Shown here: positions 7,571-15,367 of the stretch, in pieces
Layout: each line of letters opens with the position of its first letter
Numbering within the stretch: position 1 is the stretch's first letter
Assembly (NCBI GenBank): GCA_002483745.1
Contig: DLIM01000005.1
Span: 10,067 to 30,132, forward strand
Direction of reading: 5' to 3'
Length of the DNA stretch: 20,066 bases
From: Caryophanales bacterium UBA7642
Lineage (GTDB): Bacteria > Bacillota_I > Bacilli_A > RFN20 > CAG-288
Translations under genes and position numbers: made by a program
The notes under the pieces: generated by a model
Database searches by the model: none
Told to the model about the DNA's origin: nothing
The model's input: only the letters and a program-made list of their open reading frames with translations

Positions 7571-8512
7571 ATGAATAAAGTAACAATAATTGGTGCTGGG
7601 CATGTTGGAAGCAGTGTTGCTTCAACTATCTTAGATAAAAACTTAGCGGATGAACTAGCTCTGATTGACTTGAATCAGGGATTAGCTTTAGGCGAGATAA
7701 TGGATTTAAAGGATAGCAGCTATATTACCTATCCCGATAAAATTCTAAAAGTAGGAACCTACGATGATGTTAAGGATTCTTCTTTTGTCGTAATCACAGC
7801 CGGATTAAGTCAGGCCAATGCTAACAACAAAGAAGGCAGAATGAATGGCTTAGCTAAATGCGTTGCTATCATAACTTCTATCATCAAAGAATTAAAAAAC
7901 AGAAATTATGATGGCTTTATCATTATTGCTTCTAATCCTTTAGATATCATGACTTACTATTCCTATAAGTTATCTGGATTATCTACTAATAAAGTCATTG
8001 GCACCGGAACCTTGTTGGATTCCACTAGATTAAGAATCATCTTAGCAAGCAAGCTAAATGTCAGTGTCTCTGATATTGATGCCTATAGCTTAGGAGAACA
8101 CGGTAATACTCAGTTTATGTGCTCCTCTTTAGCCACCGTTAGAGAAGTCCCCTTAAAAGAATACCTTAAGACTTCTCTTCACATGAGTGATACCACTTCC
8201 TATTTGGATGAAATCGAAAACCAAGTAAAAAGATATGGTTTTGAAATACTAGAAAGAAAAGGTGGAACTTATTATGGAGTCGCCTCAGCCGTAGCTAGAA
8301 TCATCAAAGCCATTATCAATGACGAAAAAGTGGTTTTACCTGTCTGTACATATGTTAATGATGAATATGGAATTAAAGATACTTATATCAGTGTTCCTGC
8401 TACTATCTCTAAAGAAGGAGCAGTAGCCCTGAAGGATGTTAAATTAAGTTCAGAAGAATTAAAAAAGCTTCAGGATTCAGCTAACTTTATTAAATCATCA
8501 ATCAGCATTTAA
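7571..8512 (+). CDS. L-lactate / L-2-hydroxyacid dehydrogenase family protein
   Basis: A 313-residue cytosolic NAD-dependent dehydrogenase of the LDH/MDH family. Visible features are the Rossmann loop GAGHVG (8-13), the NAD-specific Asp (D33), NPLD at 122-125, the DSTR stretch with D150 and R153 that orients substrate and catalytic His, and GEHG with the catalytic His at H177. The mobile specificity loop runs from Q81, the lactate-type Gln, to R90. It is about three residues longer than in classic LDH, so it sits between LDH and L-2-hydroxyisocaproate dehydrogenase in length. LDH-type reduction of pyruvate to lactate is the default reading. A broader 2-oxo-acid reductase is a real alternative, given the glutamate dehydrogenase and aminotransferase downstream. 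An AAGGAA ribosome site (7557-7562) lies eight bases before the ATG. Not an obvious malate dehydrogenase, because Gln rather than Arg occupies the specificity position. Confidence 0.82.
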   Translation: MNKVTIIGAGHVGSSVASTILDKNLADELALIDLNQGLALGEIMDLKDSSYITYPDKILKVGTYDDVKDSSFVVITAGLSQANANNKEGRMNGLAKCVAIITSIIKELKNRNYDGFIIIASNPLDIMTYYSYKLSGLSTNKVIGTGTLLDSTRLRIILASKLNVSVSDIDAYSLGEHGNTQFMCSSLATVREVPLKEYLKTSLHMSDTTSYLDEIENQVKRYGFEILERKGGTYYGVASAVARIIKAIINDEKVVLPVCTYVNDEYGIKDTYISVPATISKEGAVALKDVKLSSEELKKLQDSANFIKSSISI

Positions 8513-8524
8513 AAATTTGGATTA

Positions 8525-8559
8525 TATCAAATTATTAAAAGTACTTATATCATTTGATA
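8525..8559. repeat. Inverted repeat between the dehydrogenase and glutamate dehydrogenase genes
   Basis: A perfect 8-bp inverted repeat, TATCAAAT (8525-8532) and ATTTGATA (8552-8559), with a 19-base spacer and no T tail. It could be a weak hairpin or an operator in the 148-base gap that should hold the gdhA promoter. A further 8-base palindrome, TTCTAGAA, lies at 8586-8593. I see no clear -35/-10 pair in this gap. Confidence 0.35.
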
Positions 8560-8660
8560 AAACTGCTTTCTAGGCCCCATCTCTTTTCTAGAACTAAACC
8601 AATGAAATAATAGCTATTAAGTGCTTATTAATTTAAAATATTAAGCAAGAGGGAACTGCC

Positions 8661-10001
8661 ATGGTTGAATATATTGAAAAATACTTTGAAACTCTTAAGG
8701 CCAAGTATCAGAACGAGCCTGAATACTTACAGGCAGCCGAAGAGATTCTTTTATCTTTGTCTCCCTATATTGAAAAGCATCCAGAGTTTGAAAAGCAGAA
8801 ACTTATTGAAAGGTTTTTAAATCCTGATAGAATCATTGCTTTTAAAGTCTCCTGGGTTGATCATAACGGCAATGTCAATATCAATAATGGCTATCGAGTC
8901 CAATATAATTCCGCTATTGGACCTTATAAAGGCGGATTAAGATTCCATCCTTCAGTTAATTTATCAATACTGAAGTTCCTGGGTTTAGAACAAACTTTAA
9001 AGAACTCCCTTACTGGTCTTCCTATGGGTGGAGGAAAAGGCGGATCAGATTTTGATCCTAAAGGTAAGACTGACTATGATGTCATGTCTTTCTGCCAAGC
9101 CTTTATGACTGAATTATCTAGGTACATCGGTGAATTTACCGATGTGCCAGCCGGAGATATTGGAGTCGGTGGAAGAGAAATAGGTTATCTATATGGTCAG
9201 TATAAAAGAATCATGAATCGAAACGATGGTGTCCTAACAGGAAAAGGTCTTTCTTATGGCGGATCTTTGGCTAGAAAAGAAGCTACGGGATTTGGTCTCT
9301 GCTACTTTGCTGAAGCTGCCTTAAAAGAAATGCTTCATACTGACTTCAAAGATAAGAAAGTCATTGTATCAGGAAGCGGAAATGTTGCTATCTATGCTGC
9401 TAGTAAAGCCACTGAATTAGGCGGAAAAGTTATCGCTATGTCTGATTCTGACGGCTATATCTATGATGAAAACGGCATTGACCTAAATGCCATCAAAGAT
9501 ATCAAGGAAGTTAAGAGAGAAAGAATAAAGGAATATCTTAACTATCATCCAAAGGCTATCTATGGCAACAACTGTTCCGATATCTGGACTAGAAAATGCG
9601 ACATCGCTCTACCCTGTGCTACCCAAAACGAAATCAATCTAGCTAGCGCCAAAGCCTTAGTGAACAATGGCGTTAAAGCTGTCTTTGAAGGAGCCAATAT
9701 GCCTTGCAGGTTAGATGCTAGTGAATACTTCTTAAAGAGTCATATTGTCTATGGCCCTTCAAAAGCCTGTAACGCTGGAGGTGTAGCTGTCTCTGGATTA
9801 GAGATGTCTCAGAATTCTGAAAGACTAAGCTGGTCATTTGAAGAAGTCGATAAGATGCTGAAGACTATCATGAATAATATCTTCGCTAATGTCTATAAGA
9901 CTGCTAAGGAATACGGAGATGAATATGATTTAGTAAAGGGTGCTAACATAGCTGGATTTGAAAAAGTTGCTAATGCTATGATGGCTCAAGGAATAATCTA
10001 A
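8661..10001 (+). CDS. gdhA: Glutamate dehydrogenase, NADP-type (hexameric family)
   Basis: At 446 residues this is the usual length for the hexameric bacterial enzyme that makes glutamate from 2-oxoglutarate and ammonia, or the reverse. The substrate-binding domain carries GPYKGGLRFHP (87-97), LPMGGGKGG (120-128) with catalytic K126, and PAGDIGVGGRE (163-173) with catalytic D166. The cofactor domain carries GSGNVA (238-243) and SDSDG (261-265). A Ser at that place, rather than an acidic residue, favours NADP(H). An AGAGGG ribosome site precedes the ATG by seven bases. The aminotransferase gene begins on the base after its TAA, so the two are co-translated. Together they link ammonia assimilation to transamination. 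The gene name is confident; cofactor preference is inferred. Confidence 0.95.
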   Translation: MVEYIEKYFETLKAKYQNEPEYLQAAEEILLSLSPYIEKHPEFEKQKLIERFLNPDRIIAFKVSWVDHNGNVNINNGYRVQYNSAIGPYKGGLRFHPSVNLSILKFLGLEQTLKNSLTGLPMGGGKGGSDFDPKGKTDYDVMSFCQAFMTELSRYIGEFTDVPAGDIGVGGREIGYLYGQYKRIMNRNDGVLTGKGLSYGGSLARKEATGFGLCYFAEAALKEMLHTDFKDKKVIVSGSGNVAIYAASKATELGGKVIAMSDSDGYIYDENGIDLNAIKDIKEVKRERIKEYLNYHPKAIYGNNCSDIWTRKCDIALPCATQNEINLASAKALVNNGVKAVFEGANMPCRLDASEYFLKSHIVYGPSKACNAGGVAVSGLEMSQNSERLSWSFEEVDKMLKTIMNNIFANVYKTAKEYGDEYDLVKGANIAGFEKVANAMMAQGII

Positions 10002-11201
10002 ATGAAACAACAGAATGACTGCATACTGATGCTAAATCACCTAGCTCAGGAAAAAATCAAAAAAGGTGAGAAAGTTACTAACGGAACTATCGGAATGATG
10101 TATCTAGATGATGGTTCTTTGCCTATTTATCCTTCTATCAGATCAACCTTAGCTAAGCACGTCCAGGATGAAGACTTAATTTATTCTTCAGTAGCTGGCG
10201 AAGAAGACTATCGAAACCTACTGATAAATTGGTTCTGGGGTAACCATTTCGATGAGGCTTTAGCCTCTAAGAATATGAAAGTCATTTCCACTTTAGGTGG
10301 AACTGGCGCTGTCTCTATCTCTATTAGAGAATCAACTTTGAAGAATGGTCTTTTACTGCTTCCTTCTTTAGCTTGGCCAAACTATCAGACGATGGCAAAC
10401 TGCAATAAAGCTCCTTTTGTTTTCTACGATAACTTCAATGAAAAGAACGGATTCAATATTGAAGGCATTAAAAAAATAATTGAAGAATCTATTGGAAAAT
10501 ATAGTTGTTTAAGTCTCATTGTTAACGACCCCTGCCAGAATCCCACTGGTTTCTGTATGACTGAGAAAGAATGGCATGATTTAGTTGCTCTTTTAAATGA
10601 ATACACTAAGAAGATTGGAATCTCCTTAATCTTTGATGTTGCCTATATTGATTTTGCCGATGATATCTCAAGAAAGTACATTACTGACAGTGTTAAATCA
10701 TTGGATAAAAGCATTACTTCCTATATTTGTATGTCCTTCTCCAAGACCTTCTCTTTCTATGGCTTAAGAATCGGTGCTTTAGCTATCTATTCTAACGACA
10801 AGAATGATGTTGAAAATGCTGATTTAGACTGCCGTATGCTAGCTAGATCATATTGGTCTACTCCTAATCATATGGCTATGAATTCAATTTCTGATCTTCT
10901 TCATAATGAAGAGAGCGTCAAGATATTAAAAGAAGACATCAGAAAGAACAAAGATTTGGTCCTTAAGAGATCAAAAATCTTTCTAAAGGAAGCCAAAAAA
11001 AACGGCCTTTCTTGGTATCCTTACGGAGCCGGTTTCTTTATCTCAATAAAGGTAAAAGATGCCAACAAGGTTGCTGATACCTTAGCTAAAAAGAATGTCT
11101 TTATCGCCCCAATCAAGGATGATGTCTTAAGAATAGCTATCTGCTGTATGCCAACCAATCAGATATATGGCTTAGCTAAATTAATCAAAGATGCCCAATA
11201 A
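10002..11201 (+). CDS. Class I/II PLP-dependent aminotransferase (aspartate/aromatic-like)
   Basis: A 399-residue fold-type I PLP enzyme. The PLP-binding lysine is K248 in SFSKTFSFYG. Other landmarks are NDPCQNPTG (175-183, N180), D212 and Y215 in FDVAY, R256 downstream of the lysine, and R378 in LRIAI, which would hold the substrate carboxylate. The beginning (NGTIGMMYLDDG, 27-38) resembles the aspartate/tyrosine aminotransferase-like group that keeps an N-terminal IGM.YDE stretch. It transfers amino groups between an amino acid and 2-oxoglutarate. The start codon follows the gdhA stop with no gap, and AAGGAA inside gdhA (9988-9993) serves as ribosome site. The pairing suggests it uses or regenerates glutamate made by GdhA. 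The preferred amino acid is unknown. Confidence 0.88.
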   Translation: MKQQNDCILMLNHLAQEKIKKGEKVTNGTIGMMYLDDGSLPIYPSIRSTLAKHVQDEDLIYSSVAGEEDYRNLLINWFWGNHFDEALASKNMKVISTLGGTGAVSISIRESTLKNGLLLLPSLAWPNYQTMANCNKAPFVFYDNFNEKNGFNIEGIKKIIEESIGKYSCLSLIVNDPCQNPTGFCMTEKEWHDLVALLNEYTKKIGISLIFDVAYIDFADDISRKYITDSVKSLDKSITSYICMSFSKTFSFYGLRIGALAIYSNDKNDVENADLDCRMLARSYWSTPNHMAMNSISDLLHNEESVKILKEDIRKNKDLVLKRSKIFLKEAKKNGLSWYPYGAGFFISIKVKDANKVADTLAKKNVFIAPIKDDVLRIAICCMPTNQIYGLAKLIKDAQ

Positions 11202-12153
11202 TGAAAAGCTGAAAATCGGAGTTGATATTGGTGGAACCAATCTCAAATTCGGTATAGTCAACAGGGAAGGTAAGATACTAGCAAAGTGTTCTTACAAGTT
11301 TGACAAGACCATTTCTTCAACAGAGGTTGTTAAAGGATTAGGTATCGAGATTAATAAGTTTTTAGTGACTAACAAGATTGATAAGAAAGATATTTCAGGC
11401 ATAGGCATTGGCTGTCCAGGATCAATCGATTCAACCAAAGGAATCTGTGACTATTCCAACAATCTCAAGTTCAACAACGCTCCCTTAGTAGATCTAATTG
11501 AAAAAACCACTGGCTTAAAGGCCAAGGCTGCTAATGACGCTAATGTTGCCTGTCTTGGAGAAGCCCGTTTCGGCTCTGGAAAGAACTATCAGAATATCGT
11601 CTTCTTGACTTTAGGAACGGGGGTAGGCGGTGGTTTAGTTTTGAATGGAAAGATCTATGAAGGCAAAGACGGAAAAGGAGCTGAACTTGGTCATTCTATA
11701 ATCGAATTAAACGGGCGAAAATGCACCTGTGGAAGAAGAGGATGCTTAGAAACCTATGCTAGTGCCACCGCATTAATAAAAGACACCAAAGAGGCTATGA
11801 AAAAACATCCTGAATCACATCTCTGGAATTACGTAGAAAACGATATTGATAAAGTGGGAGCCAAAACCGCCTTTTCTGTGGCCAGTGAGGGAGATAAGAC
11901 TGCTATTGAAGTAGTCAATAACTTCATTTATTACTTAGGAGAAGGAATTCTTAATTTCATCAACATTTTTAAACCGGATATTGTTCTTCTAGGCGGAGGC
12001 GTCTCTTATCAGGGAGACTCTTTAATTAACCCCTTGAATGAATATATAAAGAAAGCCCATTACGGTTTTGGAGACAGTCCAAAAGTTAGTGTAGCAGTAG
12101 CTTCTTTAGGAAACGATGCCGGGATTATTGGAGCCAGCTGTTTAATAGATTAG
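11191..12153 (+). CDS. ROK family sugar kinase (glucokinase-like)
   Basis: A 320-residue ROK-family protein. The ATP phosphate loop is VDIGGTN (11-17). The sugar-site ND pair is N115-D116, with D116 the likely catalytic base. GTGVGGG lies at 142-148. The zinc motif is H168 plus C178, C180 and C185 in the CTCGRRGC stretch. There is no N-terminal DNA-binding domain, so it is a kinase and not a ROK repressor. It probably phosphorylates glucose, mannose, fructose or N-acetyl-sugars. The ATG overlaps the end of the aminotransferase gene by 11 bases and has no good ribosome site, so translational coupling is likely. An in-frame TAA six bases before this ATG blocks a longer start. It is the last gene of its operon, before tandem hairpins. 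Confidence 0.9.
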   Translation: MPNNEKLKIGVDIGGTNLKFGIVNREGKILAKCSYKFDKTISSTEVVKGLGIEINKFLVTNKIDKKDISGIGIGCPGSIDSTKGICDYSNNLKFNNAPLVDLIEKTTGLKAKAANDANVACLGEARFGSGKNYQNIVFLTLGTGVGGGLVLNGKIYEGKDGKGAELGHSIIELNGRKCTCGRRGCLETYASATALIKDTKEAMKKHPESHLWNYVENDIDKVGAKTAFSVASEGDKTAIEVVNNFIYYLGEGILNFINIFKPDIVLLGGGVSYQGDSLINPLNEYIKKAHYGFGDSPKVSVAVASLGNDAGIIGASCLID

Positions 12154-12196
12154 AAAGAAGAAGTTGAAGTATTTGTTTTTTCTCAACTTCCTCTTT
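12154..12196. terminator. Hairpin in the convergent gap (candidate terminator for groEL on the minus strand)
   Basis: Arms 12154-12167 and 12183-12196 pair in 13 of 14 positions, with a 15-base loop. Read on the minus strand it is followed by a T-rich stretch, so it may help end groEL transcription. It starts at the ROK kinase stop. Confidence 0.5.
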
Positions 12197-12212
12197 TCTG
12201 AATAAGAATCAG

Positions 12213-12245
12213 AAAAGCTCTCCCTTTTGCAGGAAGAGCTTTTTT
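12213..12245 (+). terminator. Rho-independent terminator of the gdhA-aminotransferase-ROK operon
   Basis: A 9-bp stem AAAAGCTCT/AGAGCTTTT (12213-12221 with 12235-12243), extended by two C-G pairs, runs into TTTTTT (12240-12245). Between it and the hairpin on its left is a third perfect 8-bp hairpin (12194-12201 with 12209-12216). On the minus strand this stem is followed by TTTT only, so its use by groEL is weaker. Confidence 0.82.
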
Positions 12246-12267
12246 ATCTAGCTAATTAAGAGTTAGT

Positions 12268-13896
12268 CTAGTAACCCATACCTTCATCGCCACCAGCAGC
12301 AGGAGCAACCGGAGCAGCAGGTTTAGGTAACTCAGTAACAACAGCTTCAGTAGTAATGAACAAAGCAGAAATAGAAGCGGCGTTTAAGAGAGCAGTCTTA
12401 GTGACCTTGGTGGGATCAATGATACCGGATTCAAGCATATTAAGCCATTTTCCGGTCTTAGCATCGAAACCATAGTCACCCTTCTGATTCTTCATTTCTT
12501 CAATGATATCAGCGCCATCGAATCCAGCGTTAGCTGCAATCTGGGCACAAGGAGCAGGTAAAGTATTGATAACAGCATCAATACCCTTCTGGATATCAGG
12601 ATTCTTATCAGTAATCTTGCCCTTTAAAGAACGATAGGCCTGCATTAAGGCAACACCACCGCCAGCAACAACACCTTCTTCAACAGCGGCAGCTGTAGCA
12701 TTGATAGCATCCTCAAGACGAAGCTTCTTATCCTTGAGTTCAGTCTCGGTAGTAGCTCCGACTCTGATGACAGCTACACCAGCGGAGAGCTTAGCGACTC
12801 TCTTCTGGAGATTCTTCTTATCATAATCAGACTTGCATTCTTCAATCTGACCTTTAAGTTCATTGACACGGTCATCACAAGCCTTTTTGTCACCGGCTCC
12901 GCCGATGATAGTAGTGCTATCCTTTGTGACCTTGATCTTCTTAGCAGAACCTAAGTCGTTAACAGTAACGTCCTTAAGATTCATAGAAAGATCCTTAGAA
13001 TAGAAGTTAGCGCCAGTCATAATAGCAATATCCTGGAGCATATTCTTCTGATTATCACCAAACTCAGGGGCCTTAACAGCGACAACGTTGAAAGTGCCAC
13101 GGAGCTTATTGACAATAAGAGTAGAAGCTACATCATTATCGACATCATCGGCAATGATGAGTAACGGACGATGAGAATCGACAACTGACTGAAGCATCGG
13201 AAGAATATCCTGAATGTTAGAGACCTTCTGATCAGTAACAAGAACATAGGCGTTCTCAAGTTCAGCAACCATTCTTTCAGAATCAGTGACCATATAAGGA
13301 GAGATGTAGCCCTTATCGAACTGCATTCCCTGAACTACTTCAAGAGTAGTATCAAAGCCCTTGGATTCATCGACAGTGATGACACCATCCTTGCCGACCT
13401 TATCCATAGCTTCAGCAATAGTCTTACCGATTTCATCATCACCGGAAGAAATAGCAGCTACTGAAGCAATATCAGTAGAAGTAGAAATCTTCTTGGAGTT
13501 CTTTAATAACTCATCAGCGACAGCCTTAGAAGCCTTTTCAATACCGGCTCTGACAAAGACCGGATTAGCGCCCTTATCAACAGCCTCAAATCCCTTATGG
13601 ATCATTGACTGAGCTAAGAGAGTAGCTGTGGTAGTACCATCGCCAGCTACATCATTAGTCTTGTTGGCAACTTCATAGACTAACTTTGCGCCAACATTCT
13701 GTTCCTTATCATCAAGTTCGATCTCTCTAGCAATAGAGACACCATCATTAACAATAAGAGGTGAACCATAACCCTTATCAAGAGCAACATTTCTGCCCTT
13801 AGGTCCTAAAGTAAGCTTAACAGTGTCAGCTAAAGCATCGACACCTTTAAGCATGTTATCTCTAGCGGCTTTGCCGTATGTAATTTTCTTTGCCAT
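12268..13896 (-). CDS. groEL: Chaperonin GroEL (Hsp60)
   Basis: A 542-residue chaperonin subunit that forms the double-ring ATP-driven folding chamber capped by GroES. The N-terminal equatorial domain holds LGPKGRN (30-36) and the ATP-site DGTTTAT (86-92). The expected EEGVVAGGG stretch lies near residue 410. The C-terminus lacks the usual run of GGM repeats and ends in GGDEGMGY, after an Ala/Pro-rich stretch. An AGGAGA ribosome site lies in the 20-base gap after groES. It is expressed with groES from the CIRCE-controlled promoter, so it should rise on heat shock. Length and motifs are otherwise normal. Confidence 0.98.
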   Translation of the reverse strand: MAKKITYGKAARDNMLKGVDALADTVKLTLGPKGRNVALDKGYGSPLIVNDGVSIAREIELDDKEQNVGAKLVYEVANKTNDVAGDGTTTATLLAQSMIHKGFEAVDKGANPVFVRAGIEKASKAVADELLKNSKKISTSTDIASVAAISSGDDEIGKTIAEAMDKVGKDGVITVDESKGFDTTLEVVQGMQFDKGYISPYMVTDSERMVAELENAYVLVTDQKVSNIQDILPMLQSVVDSHRPLLIIADDVDNDVASTLIVNKLRGTFNVVAVKAPEFGDNQKNMLQDIAIMTGANFYSKDLSMNLKDVTVNDLGSAKKIKVTKDSTTIIGGAGDKKACDDRVNELKGQIEECKSDYDKKNLQKRVAKLSAGVAVIRVGATTETELKDKKLRLEDAINATAAAVEEGVVAGGGVALMQAYRSLKGKITDKNPDIQKGIDAVINTLPAPCAQIAANAGFDGADIIEEMKNQKGDYGFDAKTGKWLNMLESGIIDPTKVTKTALLNAASISALFITTEAVVTELPKPAAPVAPAAGGDEGMGY

Positions 13897-13916
13897 GATT
13901 AGTTATCTCCTATTTG

Positions 13917-14198
13917 TTAATCAACAACAGCTAAAATATCTTTATCCTGAATGAGCATCAGCTTTCTGCCGTGATCCTCATAATCAGTAGTGGAATATTT
14001 CTTATAAATAACCTTCTGACCAACCTTGGATTCAACAACAATCTTATGTCCTTCTTCATCGGTGTAGCCAGGTCCAACAGCCACTACATTAGCAACAGCA
14101 GACTCATTATCAGTCTTTCCAGCAATAATGATGGAACCAACCTTCTTCTCCTCCGGAAGCTTCTCTAAAACGACATAATCTCTTAAAGGCTTAATCAT
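13917..14198 (-). CDS. groES: Co-chaperonin GroES (Hsp10)
   Basis: A 93-residue subunit of the heptameric GroES lid. The start MIKPLRDYVVLEK matches the family. The mobile loop that docks on GroEL spans about residues 17-34 and includes a GSIII core. The end, DILAVVD, is typical. A strong GGAGGAG ribosome site (14204-14210, minus strand) lies five bases before the ATG. It is the first gene of the groES-groEL operon, with promoter and CIRCE directly upstream. Confidence 0.97.
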   Translation of the reverse strand: MIKPLRDYVVLEKLPEEKKVGSIIIAGKTDNESAVANVVAVGPGYTDEEGHKIVVESKVGQKVIYKKYSTTDYEDHGRKLMLIQDKDILAVVD

Positions 14199-14241
14199 TT
14201 TTTCTCCTCCGTTTTTAGCATTCTTTTGAACGACTGCTATT

Positions 14242-14269
14242 ATTATAAATTCAATTTTAGCAATTTCAA
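14242..14269 (-). promoter_or_regulatory. groESL promoter
   Basis: On the minus strand, a TTGAAA -35 box (14269-14264) is followed after 16 bases by a perfect TATAAT -10 box (14247-14242). Transcription would begin near 14235, giving a leader of about 36 bases before groES. The -35 box lies inside the CIRCE operator. Confidence 0.85.
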
Positions 14270-14283
14270 GGTTAAAGTGCTAA
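14257..14283. promoter_or_regulatory. CIRCE operator (HrcA repressor site)
   Basis: The pattern TTAGCAATT-N9-AAGTGCTAA matches the CIRCE consensus TTAGCACTC-N9-GAGTGCTAA in 15 of 18 arm positions with the exact 9-base spacer. It covers the -35 box of the groESL promoter, so bound HrcA would block RNA polymerase. hrcA itself is not in this window. Confidence 0.92.
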
Positions 14284-14372
14284 ATTTCTAAATTCTTTTA
14301 TAGAAGATGTCATTATTTGGATTTTAAAAGTATCTTTTTAGAGCCATTTAATACCCGATTACTTATAGATAT

Positions 14373-14408
14373 AAAAAGGCACCCCTTCCTTTAGAAATGA
14401 GGTGCCTT
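14373..14408 (-). terminator. Rho-independent terminator after the aldo/keto reductase gene
   Basis: On the minus strand, an 8-bp stem AAGGCACC/GGTGCCTT (14408-14401 with 14383-14376) has a 17-base loop and runs into a TTTTT tail (14377-14373). It lies 22 bases past the aldo/keto reductase stop and separates the five-gene operon from groES. Confidence 0.85.
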
Positions 14409-14430
14409 ATATTTGATTATTCTTATTTGA

Positions 14431-15342
14431 TTAAGGAACTAAATGGCCAGTCGAAGCAAAGAGCTCATACCAATCAGCTTTGGAGAGAACAATCTTAGTT
14501 CCAGCTAAGCTTTCTTTAATATGGTCAATATTAGTACTGCCAGTAATTACCTGAACATTCTTGCCTAAGCTAGATAAGAAGGCGGTAGCTATTCCGCAAG
14601 GTGTCGATTGATATTTTTCAGCCAATTTCTTAAGCTCAATCTGAGTATTCCTCATCTCTGGCACATTAAAGATAGAGCCTTTAAAGAAGCCAAACTGATA
14701 AGGAGACCAGCACTGAAGAGCCATTTCATGTTTCTTTAGGTAATAGAAGATACCATCGTTGTTCAATCCTTGTTCTTCAGGATTATTAACATTAATAGCC
14801 TGGCTTAATAGTGTGCACTGCCCTAAACCTAACTGCAACTGATCCACTTCAATAGGAAGAGTGGCAGAATCTCTTAAGTATCTAATCTGAGAGACATCCA
14901 TATTAGAGACACCGAAGTGACTGACGATCTCTTCTTTCTTTAAATCGCAGAAGGCTCGATCAATTTCATCGGCATCCATAAAGATATCAGGGCGGTGAAG
15001 CAAAAGAGAATCGACATAAGAAAGGTTCATCCTAGCTAAAGATTCTCTAGTGGCTTTCTGAATATAATCATAAGACAGGTCATAGTGAGTAAACTCACCC
15101 TCTTTTTGTACAATACCGCATTTAGTCTGAATAAACATCTTCTCTCTTAAAGAAGGATTTCTTTTTAATACCTCACCTAATTTTATTTCTGATTCGTGAT
15201 GGCAGTAAATATCGGCAATATCAAAACTGTCGATACCTAAATCCAAACATGATTTAATTAAAGTTTCTAATTCTTCGCTTGATAACTGCTCCAGTCTCAT
15301 CAAGCCAACTACTAAAGGTCTATTTGAGTATATTTTGTTCAT
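14431..15342 (-). CDS. Aldo/keto reductase (YdhF-like)
   Basis: A 303-residue NADP(H)-dependent (beta/alpha)8 reductase. The catalytic tetrad of the family is visible as D41, Y46, K74 and H116, in DIADIY, QTKCGI and LLLHRPD contexts. The HYDLSYDYI stretch (86-94) and VSHFGVSN are typical of the YdhF group of general aldehyde/ketone reductases. A GSTNIDH motif near residue 268 should hold the NADP phosphate. The purine-rich AAAGGA upstream is some 16 bases from the ATG, farther than usual, but no other in-frame start exists there. It is the last gene of the operon, with a terminator directly downstream. The physiological substrate is unknown. Confidence 0.9.
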   Translation of the reverse strand: MNKIYSNRPLVVGLMRLEQLSSEELETLIKSCLDLGIDSFDIADIYCHHESEIKLGEVLKRNPSLREKMFIQTKCGIVQKEGEFTHYDLSYDYIQKATRESLARMNLSYVDSLLLHRPDIFMDADEIDRAFCDLKKEEIVSHFGVSNMDVSQIRYLRDSATLPIEVDQLQLGLGQCTLLSQAINVNNPEEQGLNNDGIFYYLKKHEMALQCWSPYQFGFFKGSIFNVPEMRNTQIELKKLAEKYQSTPCGIATAFLSSLGKNVQVITGSTNIDHIKESLAGTKIVLSKADWYELFASTGHLVP

Positions 15343-15367
15343 GAAACAAATATCACATCCTTTTCTA

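Noticed and set aside
7571..8512. Malate dehydrogenase
   Set aside because: The specificity position carries Gln (Q81) and not Arg, which points to LDH/2-hydroxyacid dehydrogenase.
11191..12153. ROK protein as a transcriptional repressor
   Set aside because: There is no N-terminal helix-turn-helix domain; the protein begins directly with the phosphate-binding loop, as in kinases.
13361..13612. Open frame on the plus strand inside groEL
   Set aside because: Antisense to groEL, biased composition typical of a shadow frame, no ribosome site.
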